A DNA stretch of 64,000 nucleotides from Quercus robur (GCF_932294415.1 NC_065536.1:7190474-7254473), one strand, 5' to 3'. Positions 21,815 through 31,781 are shown, numbered from the stretch's first letter. Numbers and translations are program-made. The notes: generated by a model not told the origin, from the sequence alone.

Positions 21815-22860
21815 TCTGTGATTATCCGTCCACATTGCAGACTTGTTATCTTGTGTTGATTGAGCATTTACATCGGTGAGGATTTTCCTTCTCCGTCTGT
21901 TTTGAGGGGTTTATTATGCTGACCGTCCACTTTGTGGCGTTGTTCATCACTTTTAAATATATCGCGTATTTAATGGACTTGTAGAAAATTTTAACGTAGC
22001 CAGTATACGTCCACTTTGCGAAAACGTCCATCTATTGTATCCGTCCACCTTGGGACTTTATTTCATGTAGGACAGTCCGTCCATCTCAAGGACTTTATTT
22101 CATGTATTTCAACATCTTTGTGATCTGTCCACTTTGTGGACTAATTGCATCACCTTTGTGATCCGTCCACTTTGTGGACCTATGTCACATCACCTAAGTG
22201 GTCCGTCCACTTGGTGGACTTATGTTTCATCACCTTAGTGATCCGTCCACTTTGTGGACTTATGTTTCATCACCTTAGTGATCCGTCCACTTTGTGGACT
22301 TATGTTTCACTACCTTAGTGATCCGTCCACTTTGTGGACTTATGTTTCATCACCTTAGTGATCCGTCCACTTTGTGGACTTATGTTTCACTACCTTAGTG
22401 ATCCGTCCACTTTGTGGACTCATATTTCATCACCTTAGTGATCTGTCCACTTTGTGGACTTATGTTTCACCACCTTAGTGATCCGTCCACTTTGTGGACT
22501 CATATTTCATCACCTTAGTGATCCGTCCACTTTGTGGACTTATGTTTCACTACCTTAGTGATCCGTCCACTTTGTGGACTCATATTTCATCACCTTAGTG
22601 ATCCGTCCACTTTGTGGACTTTTGTTTCATCACCTTAGTGATCTGTCCACTTTGTGGACTTATGTTTCACCACCTTAGTGATCCGTCCACTTTGTGGACT
22701 CAGGGTGATCGTCCCTGTAGGACGATCCGTCCATCTTGTGGACTTCATATTGTGTCCGTCCATCTTGTGGACTTATGGTTATCATCCCTGTAGGATGATC
22801 CGTCCACCTTGTGGACTTAGTGGGATCGTCCCTGTAGGATAATCCGTCCATCTTGCGGAC
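21815..22860. repeat. 40-bp tandem array with hairpin core (element B)
   Basis: The core (about 22110-22700) is 14-15 copies of a 40-bp unit (atccgtccactttgtggact, tatgtttcatcaccttagtg), flanked by degenerate copies. Variants (tttcat/cacc, tttcac/tacc, catatttcat) alternate, suggesting higher-order duplication. Each unit holds the perfect 6-bp inverted repeat GTCCAC-TTT-GTGGAC. The array lies between the antisense stop (21613) and the pol stop (23082), that is, at both convergent 3' ends. Confidence 0.95.
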
Positions 22861-23081
22861 TTCTATCGTTTCCGTTAACTTTTGTGGGCAATTGCAATGA
22901 CATACATTCAAGTAGAAGATCAAAAATTGCATCTGATTGTAGAATGCGTAAAGGAAAAGTGCCTGCCCCCTTGGGCTTAAAAAAGGCACGACAATATTGT
23001 AGCAAAAATAGTTAAACAGTGCCAATAAAAGTTAATAATTCCCAAAAAGTCTTAAAAGAGAAACTGGTTGTCGTGTCGCTA

Positions 23082-26000
23082 TCACTGGTAGTATTTCCTC
23101 AAGTGCTCGGCATTCCACGGATGTGGTAGCTTTTCTCCGTCTATTGTCTCCAGGTGGTATGTCCCTTTCCTTTTCCACGACGTAACTCTGTAGGGTCCTT
23201 CCCAGTTGGGGCCGAGTTTTCCTTGTGTAGGGTCTCTAGTTGTACCCATGACCCTCCTGAGTACGAGGTCTCCAACTTGGAAGCTTCTTTGTCGGACCCG
23301 GGAGTTGAAATGTTTGGACATGCGATCCTGGTATCTAGCGATCCTCTGTTCTGCTTCCGACCTGACCTCGTCTATAAGGTCCAGCTGTAGCCTCATGGAT
23401 TCGTCATTCCTTCCCTCGTCGTGGTTGTGAACCCTGTAGCTCGTGAGCCCAACTTCCGCTGGGATGACTGCCTCGCTCCCGTAGGTCAGTCGAAACGGTG
23501 TCTCTCCTGTCGGAGTCCTCGCCGTTGTCCTATATGCCCACAGTATGCTTGGCAGTTCTTCTGGCCATATGCCCTTTGCCCCCTCGAGCCGAGTTTTGAT
23601 AATCTTTAGCAAGGATCGGTTTGTGACCTCAACCTGACCGTTAGCCTGAGGATGGGCAGGGGATGAGTAGTGGTTTTTTATTCCTAGTTGTGAGCAGAAA
23701 TCACGGAAGGGGCCGTTATCGAACTGCCTCCCGTTATCTGAGACAAGGACTCTAGGAATACCAAACCTACATACTATGTTCCGCCAGACAAAACTTCTAA
23801 TGTTCTTTTCTGTAATGGTGGCCAAGGCTTCCGCTTCTACCCATTTCGTGAAGTAGTCAATGCCCACTACCAAGAACTTTAGCTGCCTTATCGCCGTTGG
23901 GAAAGGTCCCATGATGTCCAGTCCCCACTGAGCGAACGGCCATGGAGCCGTTATGGGGGTCAGCTCTTCAGCTGGCTGTCCGATAAAATTGCTGAACCTC
24001 TGGCATTTGTCGCATCTTTTAACATAGGACTCAGCATCCTTTTGCATGGTCGGCCAGTAATATCCAGCTCGTAACAGTTTGTGCACCAACGACCGCGATC
24101 CAGAATGGTTCCCGCATATTCCTTCGTGTACTTCCCTCATCACGTAGTCTGCCTCTTCAACCCCGAGACATCTTTGGTAAGGACGGGAGAAACCTCTCTT
24201 GTAAAGAATGTCTTTTATCAAGACGAACCTTGCCGCTCGGACTTTTAGCTTTCTGGCTGCCTCCTTCTCTTCAGGCAATATCCCGTCCTTTAAGTATGAA
24301 GCTATCGGCGTAGTCCAGTTTCTTTCGGAGCGTATCTCCTGCATGTTGTCGGGGTCTATTAGCGGAAAGATTTGAACAAAGGGAAGTACATTACCCGGTG
24401 TTATCATATGTTCTGCTGAAGCGGCTTTGGCTAGCCGATCAGCGAGCTCATTGTCTCCCCTGGGGATCTGGACGAACGTTGCTTTTAGCCCGTCGACTCT
24501 CGCCTTTACTTGATCAAGATATCTCTTCAACCTTTCCCCTTTGCATTCATAATCTCCGTTTACTTGATTGGTGACGACTTGAGAGTCGCAATGCACGGCC
24601 ACACTTTCAGCTCCGGCGGCTTTAGCTAGTTCGAGTCCTGCTGCTACCGCTTCGTATTCTGCTTCATTGTTGGTAATGGGGAAGTCGAGACGGACCATAC
24701 ATTCAATCTTGTCTCCTTCAGGTGACAGCAATACTATGCCGGCTCCTCCAACTCGCTTATTGGATGATCCGTCGGTGTAGATGTTCCACTGGGGGGGTTC
24801 TTCTGCCCCCTTGTCCGCGTCATGCGTAAACTCAGCTATGAAGTCGGCTACAGCTTGTCCTTTGATGGCCACACGTGGACGATACTTGATGTCAAACTCA
24901 CTCAATTCTATTGCCCACAGCGTCAGTCGACCTGCGGCCTCAGGATTACTTAGTGCCCTTCGCAAGGGCTTGTCGGTCACTACGTTCACGGTATGGGCTT
25001 GAAAGTAGGGCTTGAGCTTGCGAGCCGCCGTGACCAACGCAAAAGCGAGTTTCTCCATAGGTTGGTATCTTTCCTCGGCACCGCGGAGCGCCCGGCTGGC
25101 GTAGTACACGGGCTTCTGTGCCCTGTCCTCCTCTCTGATTAAGGCCGCGCTGACGGCCACAGTGGAGACGGCCAAATAGAGGAAGAGCTCTTCACCTGGT
25201 TGCGAGGGGCTCAGTAGAGGTGGTGAAGATAGATAGGTTTTTAACTCCTCGAATGCTCGTTGACACTCGTCCGTCCACTCGAATGACTTTTTCAATATTC
25301 GGAAGAAAGGTAAACATTTGTCCGTCGCTCTCGACACGAATCTATTCAATGCCGCTACCTTGCCGTTAAGGCTCTGTACTTCCTTCACGTTTCTCGGGGG
25401 GGCCATCTCCATTATGGCTCGGATTTTGTCCGGGTTAGCTTCAATCCCCCTTTGAGATACCATGAATCCTAGGAATTTTCCTGCCGTTACACCAAACGCG
25501 CACTTTCCTGGATTGAGCTTCATGTTGTAGGATCGGAGTGTGCCGAATGTTTCCTTGAGATCTTCCAAATGGTCTTCCTCCTTCCGGCTCTTCACCAGCA
25601 TGTCGTCGACATAAACTTGGACGTTCCTCCCGATTTGCTGTGCGAACATCTTGTTCATTAGTCTCTGGTATGTTGCCCCTGCATTCTTCAGACCGAATGG
25701 CATTACTTTGTAACAGAAGAGACCTTGACTGGTTACAAACGAAGTCTTCTCCTGGTCGTCCTCGTGCATGCGGATCTGGTTATAACCCGAGAAAGCATCC
25801 ATGAAGCTTAGCAATTGGTGTTGAGCCGTCGAGTCCACTAGGATGTCGACCCTTGGGAGGGGATAGCTATCTTTGGGGCATGCTTTGTTAAGATCGGTGA
25901 AGTCCACGCACATCCGCCATTTGCCACTCGTTTTCTTCACCATTACCACATTCGCCAGCCAATCGGGGTAGTAGACTTCCCTGATGAAGCTTGCATCTTG

Positions 26001-28313
26001 GAGTTTGCGGACCTCTTCCGCTATTGCTTGGTCTCGTTCCGGGGCGAATACTCTCTTCTTTTGTCGGACGGGTGGAAACGAGGGCAACACGTTCAACTTA
26101 TGTACCATGACCGAGGGATCGATTCCTGGCATATCGTCATGGCTCCAGGCGAACACATCCTTATTGCTTCTCAAGAAAGCCACGAGCTCTTGACGGATTG
26201 CGGGTTTTGCAAGCGTTCCAATCCTGGTGGTTCGGTCTGGATTGGAACCGTCGAGAGTTATCTCCTCTAGCTTCTCAGTAGGTTCTGCCGTCGTTCGGTG
26301 TTCTTCTATGTTCAAGGCCTGGATCTGGTCTTCCACCTCCATCATAGCTACGTAGCATTCTCGTGCGGCAATTTGGCTTCCGCGTAGCTCTCCTACCCCA
26401 TACTCCGTTGGGAACTTGATCATCAGGTGGTATGTTGATGTTGCCGCCTTCCACGAGTTGAGAGTGGGCCGTCCAATAATAGCATTGTAGGCTGACGAGC
26501 AATCGACCACCAAGAATGTTACGTCCTTGGTGATTTGTTGGGGGTAGTCTCCTACCGTCACCGATAACGTGACGGCGCCCAAAGGGAAGATCCTACTCCC
26601 CCCGAAACCAACGAGCGGGGCGTTTGTCGGTATTAGCAGCTCTCTATCAATCCTCATTTGTTGGAATGCCGGATAATACATGATGTCGGCCGAACTACCG
26701 TTGTCGACCAACACCCGGTGGATGTTGTAGTCGCCTGCCCGCAAGGTGACGACGAGTGCATCGTCGTGTGGATGGTGTAGGCGTCTTGCATCCTCTTCCG
26801 AGAACCCGATAATGGGGCCTTCCCTTCTTGCCATCTTTGGTACCGTGCCTGCCAGCTGGACATTCTGTACCATCCGAAGGTACGTTTTGCGAGCCTTTTT
26901 GGACGATCCGGCCGCAGCTGTTCCTCCAATTATCATCCTTATGTCCCCTATTGGGGGCCTTGGCCGCTCGTTTTCTCGACGGGGGTGTTGTTCTTGTTGG
27001 GGTTGATCCATTCTTTCCTTGCTGACGAACTTCTTCAGCTTTCCTTGTCGGATAAGGTTTTCGATTTGTTGCTTCAAGTCGTAACAATCGGCAGTGTCGT
27101 GACCATGGTCACGGTGGAAGCGGCAATATTTGTCTCTTGACCTTTTGTTGGGATCACTCTTCAGCTTTCCCGGAAACGTCAGGGATCCTTCGTCCTTAAT
27201 CTGCATTAGGACTTGGTCTATCGGAGCGGTCAACGGGGTGAAACTTGTGAACCTTCCACCCATGGGTTTTGGACGTCTCTCGTCCCTTCGATCTCCCATC
27301 CGTCCTTTTTTTTGCCCCTGGTCCTGTCGGGGATCCTCTTGTCTGTCTCTTTTCTTCGGTCTGTCTTCTCTTGCTAGTAGAGCGTCTTCAGCGTTCATAT
27401 ACTTGGTGGCCCTGTAAAGCACCTCCGACATTGTCTTTGGGTCGTTTTTGTATAGGGAGAACAAAAACTTACCCCCCTTCAGCCCGTTTGTGAACGCGGC
27501 CACCAATATTTTGTCGTCGGCTTCGTCGATTGTGAGCGCTTCTTTATTGAAGCGTGATATGTAGGCCCGTAACGTCTCCTCCTCTCTCTGCTTGATGTTC
27601 ATCAGACAAGCCGTGGATTTTTTGTACCGATGTCCTCCAATGAAGTGTGTAGTGAACTGAGCGCTCAGCTCCCTGAAGGTGCCGATGGAGTTTGGTGTCA
27701 GCCGGCTGAACCAAATCCTTGCCGCGCCCTTCAGGGTTGTAGGGAATGCCCTACACATAATTGCGTCCGCCACTCCCTGGAGGTGCATCAGGGTCTTGAA
27801 GGTCTCTAGGTGATCGAGGGGGTCCTTGACTCCGTCATAACTGTCCATGCTCGGCATGCGGAACTTACTCGGCAGGGGGAAGGAGTTGACGGACGCCGTA
27901 AATGGCGAGTCAGTCCGGTTGACAAGGTCGTCGAGATCGCTGGACACTCGCCCCTTGAGAGCGTTCATCAGGACTTCCATCTGTTCCTTCATCGCCTGCA
28001 TCTCTGCGATGATGGGTTGTGGAGCTGTGTCCGTCACTGAGGGGATGCTAGCGTCCCGTCGCACTTGTTTGCTCGGGGCGTTACTCTCCTGTGGTCCGTC
28101 ATTATTTCTCCTTTCCTCACTGTTCCCTTCTTGATCTTCTCCTTGGCTATTCACGGCTGCACTCTTTTGATTCAGCTGTTCCGTCAGGTCGTGGTTTTGT
28201 TTGGTGAGGCGCTCCACAGCTGCGGCGAGCGTCTTGACCTGTCTCTCAAGGGCAGTCGTAGGAGCTTCTTCTTGGACGTCATTTGTGGTTGCCATCGAGC
28301 GCGTGAGTACCAT
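23082..28313 (-). CDS. Gag-pol polyprotein of element B, intact
   Basis: A single 1743-residue frame. An N-terminal coiled coil (about 22-50) precedes the gag core (about 150-250). A compact zinc-binding motif of CxFHxxxGHxTxDC type is at about 396-409. Protease has the active-site DNGS near 537. Reverse transcriptase (about 770-930) has FTDLNKACPKD and catalytic YVDD near 900-903. The first RNase H (about 990-1130) is degenerate. A second RNase H follows with YTDGSS near 1179 and NNEAEYEA. Integrase has its zinc-binding domain ending CDKC near 1432, the DDE core with D near 1464 (WGLDIMG), D near 1525 (SDNG) and E in the QANGQVEVTN block, then a GPY/F-type C-terminus (LGPNWEGPYRVTS). There is no chromodomain. 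It has no stop or frameshift. The first ATG follows the primer site by about 40 nt and is a reasonable start. Confidence 0.95.
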   Translation of the reverse strand: MVLTRSMATTNDVQEEAPTTALERQVKTLAAAVERLTKQNHDLTEQLNQKSAAVNSQGEDQEGNSEERRNNDGPQESNAPSKQVRRDASIPSVTDTAPQPIIAEMQAMKEQMEVLMNALKGRVSSDLDDLVNRTDSPFTASVNSFPLPSKFRMPSMDSYDGVKDPLDHLETFKTLMHLQGVADAIMCRAFPTTLKGAARIWFSRLTPNSIGTFRELSAQFTTHFIGGHRYKKSTACLMNIKQREEETLRAYISRFNKEALTIDEADDKILVAAFTNGLKGGKFLFSLYKNDPKTMSEVLYRATKYMNAEDALLAREDRPKKRDRQEDPRQDQGQKKGRMGDRRDERRPKPMGGRFTSFTPLTAPIDQVLMQIKDEGSLTFPGKLKSDPNKRSRDKYCRFHRDHGHDTADCYDLKQQIENLIRQGKLKKFVSKERMDQPQQEQHPRRENERPRPPIGDIRMIIGGTAAAGSSKKARKTYLRMVQNVQLAGTVPKMARREGPIIGFSEEDARRLHHPHDDALVVTLRAGDYNIHRVLVDNGSSADIMYYPAFQQMRIDRELLIPTNAPLVGFGGSRIFPLGAVTLSVTVGDYPQQITKDVTFLVVDCSSAYNAIIGRPTLNSWKAATSTYHLMIKFPTEYGVGELRGSQIAARECYVAMMEVEDQIQALNIEEHRTTAEPTEKLEEITLDGSNPDRTTRIGTLAKPAIRQELVAFLRSNKDVFAWSHDDMPGIDPSVMVHKLNVLPSFPPVRQKKRVFAPERDQAIAEEVRKLQDASFIREVYYPDWLANVVMVKKTSGKWRMCVDFTDLNKACPKDSYPLPRVDILVDSTAQHQLLSFMDAFSGYNQIRMHEDDQEKTSFVTSQGLFCYKVMPFGLKNAGATYQRLMNKMFAQQIGRNVQVYVDDMLVKSRKEEDHLEDLKETFGTLRSYNMKLNPGKCAFGVTAGKFLGFMVSQRGIEANPDKIRAIMEMAPPRNVKEVQSLNGKVAALNRFVSRATDKCLPFFRILKKSFEWTDECQRAFEELKTYLSSPPLLSPSQPGEELFLYLAVSTVAVSAALIREEDRAQKPVYYASRALRGAEERYQPMEKLAFALVTAARKLKPYFQAHTVNVVTDKPLRRALSNPEAAGRLTLWAIELSEFDIKYRPRVAIKGQAVADFIAEFTHDADKGAEEPPQWNIYTDGSSNKRVGGAGIVLLSPEGDKIECMVRLDFPITNNEAEYEAVAAGLELAKAAGAESVAVHCDSQVVTNQVNGDYECKGERLKRYLDQVKARVDGLKATFVQIPRGDNELADRLAKAASAEHMITPGNVLPFVQIFPLIDPDNMQEIRSERNWTTPIASYLKDGILPEEKEAARKLKVRAARFVLIKDILYKRGFSRPYQRCLGVEEADYVMREVHEGICGNHSGSRSLVHKLLRAGYYWPTMQKDAESYVKRCDKCQRFSNFIGQPAEELTPITAPWPFAQWGLDIMGPFPTAIRQLKFLVVGIDYFTKWVEAEALATITEKNIRSFVWRNIVCRFGIPRVLVSDNGRQFDNGPFRDFCSQLGIKNHYSSPAHPQANGQVEVTNRSLLKIIKTRLEGAKGIWPEELPSILWAYRTTARTPTGETPFRLTYGSEAVIPAEVGLTSYRVHNHDEGRNDESMRLQLDLIDEVRSEAEQRIARYQDRMSKHFNSRVRQRSFQVGDLVLRRVMGTTRDPTQGKLGPNWEGPYRVTSWKRKGTYHLETIDGEKLPHPWNAEHLRKYYQ

Positions 28314-28356
28314 GTAACTCCTTTATCTAGGAAATGTTACCGTACCCGGTCGTCGT

Positions 28357-28374
28357 TTCCCACAGACGGCGCCA
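28357..28374 (-). promoter_or_regulatory. Primer binding site of element B
   Basis: Minus-strand TGGCGCCGTCTGTGGG begins two bases inside the 5' LTR edge. Element A has the same site with one change, so both use the same kind of tRNA primer. Confidence 0.85.
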
Positions 28375-28376
28375 AC

Positions 28377-28828
28377 TGATGACGTCGAAAACCGTCACCA
28401 ATGGGTCACACCGTACTCGCGACTCGAATTGAACTTGCACGACGAAACAAACTAAAGAATCCTTCAGAGAGCACCGGTGTGGTGCCGGCCAAAGACTCTC
28501 CGACGGTCAAGTTAGAATTCCTCTGTTTTACTTAGTGCGTTAGAGAGGGTTCATAAAAGCATACCTCGATTTCTGTGGGTATTACGCCTTTTATAGTGAT
28601 AAGGGGTTGACTTTCCCTTTTTGGTTCCCACATCTTTTCAATGTGGGACTCTATTCCCAATTCTTCCAAACGTGGTGAGCAAGGATTCTCATTACCGGAT
28701 CATGGGCCCTTGCTGCGTCAGTAGTGATGGGCCTTCAAAGCTGGGACCATACCTACGCAGGCCCAAGAGACCCAATCCGTCAGGCCCATTAAGGTAAGCC
28801 CATCATGCCCAATATTTTATCATCTTCA
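28377..28828 (-). repeat. 5' LTR of element B
   Basis: A 452-bp LTR, almost identical to 18446-18897. Minus-strand TATA box CTATAAAAGG lies near 28587-28596, and the LTR drives gag-pol. Confidence 0.95.
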
Positions 28829-28833
28829 GAATG

Positions 28834-29265
28834 TATAGTAACATAAGAGTTTCAAATTAAAGACTGAATTACCTACCTTTTGTTCCAACTTCCAAGGTTC
28901 CTCAATGTTTATTTTAGCAAGATAACCAACCTTGCAATGCATTGTGCGCTTATTTTATTGCGTTTGGGTTACATAGTACATCATCTTTGGTAATACAATT
29001 CCTAAAACTATAGGTATGGTTCCCAAGTAAACTAGAAGCCGCTGTCTTATACACATCTCAATTTATATCTCTCACTGTTAAAGGAAGTTACTGACTTTTG
29101 CATTTATTTTCTTTGAAGGAAACTCTTTGCATGGGCAGCCAAGTAACTTTTGCTCCCTTTTTATATTTTTAATTACATGAAATCTACTTCTATATTTTTG
29201 AATTATTTCTCCCTGCGCTGTGCCATTTTATGATTTAAGTTTATTACCATGGCCATTAAGCTTTT
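28834..29265. other. Intergenic or intronic host DNA
   Basis: Resumes the repeat interrupted by element B, then AT-rich DNA without a recognisable exon. Confidence 0.5.
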
Positions 29266-29490
29266 ATGTTTTTTGTTTCAAAATTGATGAGCCCTCTCAT
29301 AACAGTGGAGAATGAGAAGCCTCTTCACTACAAAGGGAGCACATTTCACAGAATTATTCCTAACTTTATTATCCAAGTAGATGATTTTACTTTTCGTGAT
29401 GGCAGATGTGGAGTTTCGATATTTGGTGTTTTGCCAATGAGGACTTTAAACTAAAGTACAGTAGGTTAGGGGAATTAAAGCCTACTCACC
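29266..29490 (+). pseudogene. Cyclophilin (peptidyl-prolyl isomerase) exon, broken
   Basis: Cyclophilins isomerise prolyl bonds in protein folding. The frame contains [20 protein letters not shown], then a decayed core in which the family's GGDF is VDDF and GRGGESIYG is GRCGVSIFG. After FGV a one-base loss moves the continuing match (ANEDFKLK) into another frame at about 29430-29456. The active-site-bearing FHRIIP segment is kept, but neighbours of the catalytic pocket are altered. Upstream and downstream cyclophilin exons were not found. The closest family types by memory are the secreted/ER plant cyclophilins (CYP19-4, CYP20-1 and CYP21 group). A remnant of a gene or retrocopy seems likely. 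Confidence 0.75.
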
Positions 29491-29690
29491 AATTTTTTTT
29501 TTCATTGTGAATTGTCTTCCAAATGTTTATAGTAATCATATGTGTTTGATTCGGTTTAACAAATTTTTGTAGATTAGCTTTGATTTTGGGAATATTTTTT
29601 TCTATTTCAAATCAATGCCATTTGGGTTCTAAAGTTTGCTGCCTATAAATGCGTTTTTAGTTTCTATAAAGTTGTGATTTCCAACTATAT
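29491..29690. other. AT-rich intergenic DNA
   Basis: No feature could be supported between the cyclophilin remnant and the LTR. Confidence 0.5.
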
Positions 29691-30719
29691 TGTGTTGGTT
29701 TTAATTTCATGCCAAATTTGATTGTAATTTCTTCAATCATTTTCCCTATATGTATGTGGGTTTATGTGTAAGGGATAAGTGTGAGAGATCGGTGAAGAAT
29801 CAAGCTTCAAAAATTGAATTAGTGGATTTCGCGACTAGCTCGCGAGAAGCAACCCACGAAAAAGCCACGTTTGGAGCACATGACTGGAAGATGAAGAGTT
29901 ATGCCAGGCTGTCAATTTCGTGACTATCTCGCGAGAAGAGCCAACTCGTGAAGGACCCGCAAAAGTTTCTGTTTGGCAAAAAGCTGTGTTTGCTTTACCA
30001 AGTCTTTACCCACACTATATATACCCTCATTATCCACGAATTGTAGGGAGTGCTTTTTAGAGAGAAAACCTTAGCAAATACACTTGAGAGTTAGAGATTG
30101 TTATACCTACAATCATCTACACATTTCCTTGTAGTTTTTCTCAAACTCTTACCTCTCCATCTCTAGATCTTTGAGAGGTTGCCAGCCAAAATACTTACCA
30201 CACCCATTCTGAGTGTTAAGTGAGATTTTGGTGCTACTGGAGAGCATTAGAATGAGTCATTCATTAGCAGATGTAATTGGGCTGAATTGCGGGATCCGGA
30301 AAGTTAGAGAAGACAAGATTTCGAGAAGTTTGTTGGCTGTAGGAGCTTGGAGGGCTCTAGTACATGGGGTAGACTAGATTTGGAGGGTCTTTTGTTATTC
30401 GTGTACTCCAACTTTATTCTCTAGTGGATCGATTTCGATTTGGAGGATCACGGAGAGGTTTTTCGCCAAGTTTCTCGATTTCTTTTTCGATAACACGTCT
30501 TGGTGTTATCTTGTGTTTGCATCTCTCTTCTCTACTCTTTAAGCTTTCATTTTATTGTTGATGATGGATGAATATAGCTTAGGGTAGTACAATCGGTTTA
30601 TTGCGCTTATATACTCTTATTCCGCACTTAGTTTAAGGCAGAGTAAAAGCAATCTAGCCGAAATTTTTAATTGGAGGTCTAAATAAGCTCTTGTGTTTTA
30701 GCACAAATCCGAGCTTTCA
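29691..30719 (+). mobile_element. Copia-type LTR, second copy
   Basis: About 1.03 kb, starting TGTGTTGGTTTTAATTTCAT and ending CGAGCTTTCA. It is collinear with 7838-8916 but clearly diverged: shared ctctagtggat, gagaggttt, tcgataacacg and gtgtttgcatctctcttc. TATA-like actatatataccc lies near 30013. No internal region, and no target duplication was seen. Its right edge abuts a truncated pectinesterase copy. Confidence 0.7.
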
Positions 30720-30935
30720 AATGGCAATTTTAACATTGGGCTTATAAGAGTGAACTTTGACACATGAAAAGAATAGAGTTAAAATGAAAGCTAGGACAAA
30801 AATATGTATTTCCATAAAATAAAAAAAATAAAAAAGGTGGTTAGAAGAAAATAAACTAGAACTTTTTTTTTTCTTGTCTTTGGATACAAAGAAGGATTAC
30901 AAGTACAAAGAGTAAATGCTCTATTTATAACCTTA
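30720..30935 (-). pseudogene. Truncated second pectinesterase: promoter, leader and first 32 codons
   Basis: On the minus strand, TATTTATA (30922-30929 as read on plus), a leader and an ATG at 30813-30815 match the same parts of the intact gene at 33166-33650. The frame runs MEIHIFVLAFILTLFFSCVK, then VHSYKPNVKIA, and stops exactly at the LTR boundary (30719/30720). The intact gene has YKPNVTVAIDGSG here. The signal peptide and promoter look undecayed. The rest of the gene is absent beyond the LTR, so the copy was truncated during or before the LTR event. Confidence 0.8.
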
Positions 30936-31749
30936 CATTAGCGTGGACCTATGTGTGGGACCCACTCTTCATGTGAAACGGAGTACACAATAACTTTCCC
31001 TCTCACTGGACTTAGAAAATTGATGAGACTAATGAGCTCATACCACAATATGCAACATATGGTCACTCATGGAATAACCAATTATCTACTGGATTAAATC
31101 ACAAACACACATTCCTCCCAATAAAGAAAAACAATTACTAACCGTAACTAATAATTATTGATATCACATTAAAATAAATTTTTGCAATATGCAAAACTCC
31201 TTTATTGCCTTAAATATGTTGTTGCAATAGGTAAAACCCTATTTTCCACCAATATAATTTTAGAAACATGTTATTACCATGAATCCCTTTGCAATAATAA
31301 CTTATTGCAATAAAAAACTTTAAAACAATAACTTTTTGCAATGAAAAATTTTATTGCAATAGGTTTTTTCAATTAATTGTACTTCGTATTTATTGCAACG
31401 AAACTGTTGAAACAATATCTTATTGCCAAAGAATCATTCGAAGCAATACATTATTGCAACAACATTCGGTCTACAATTTCCTTCAAAAAATTGTTTTCAT
31501 ATTTATTCAATGAAAATAAATTTAAAAAATTAAAACTAAAAGCTCAATATGCTATAGAATCCTTTTTTTTTTTTTTTTTTAAAGAAGTATTTTGTATTGA
31601 AAGTGGTGTCACATTTAATATGAAAATAACAAAATTCTCAATTGTTGCAATGAACGATAAGTACTTGCACAAAAATTAAGAAATTGATTCGACAAAAGAC
31701 ACAAAATTAGACTTCAATCTTGGATTTCATTGGATTTTCTCTCAATTTT

Positions 31750-31781
<32 letters not shown>

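Larger units (their letters stand above)
18441..28833 (-). mobile_element. Complete young Ty3/gypsy retrotransposon, Tat-like (element B)
   Basis: The body is 18446-28828 (10,383 bp) with GAATG duplicated at 18441-18445 and 28829-28833. The two 452-bp LTRs (18446-18897, 28377-28828) differ, as far as I can see by eye, at a single base (aacctgcac versus aacttgcac), which implies very recent insertion. Minus-strand order: 5' LTR, TGGCGCC primer site, a single uninterrupted 1743-codon gag-pol, a 40-bp hairpin array, an antisense multi-exon gene on the plus strand, polypurine tract, 3' LTR. All parts needed for autonomy appear present. Two RNase H domains and no chromodomain place it in or near the Tat clade. 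Extra ORFs, including antisense ones, are known in that clade. Confidence 0.95.

Noticed and set aside
22110-22860. CRISPR-like array
   Set aside because: The units are directly adjacent tandem copies without unique spacers, inside a plant retrotransposon.
7838-30719. The two copia-type LTRs (7838 and 29691) as the two ends of one very large nested element
   Set aside because: They are clearly diverged from each other, neither adjoins a primer site or polypurine tract, and the intervening DNA contains independent complete insertions and host remnants. Separate copies are simpler.
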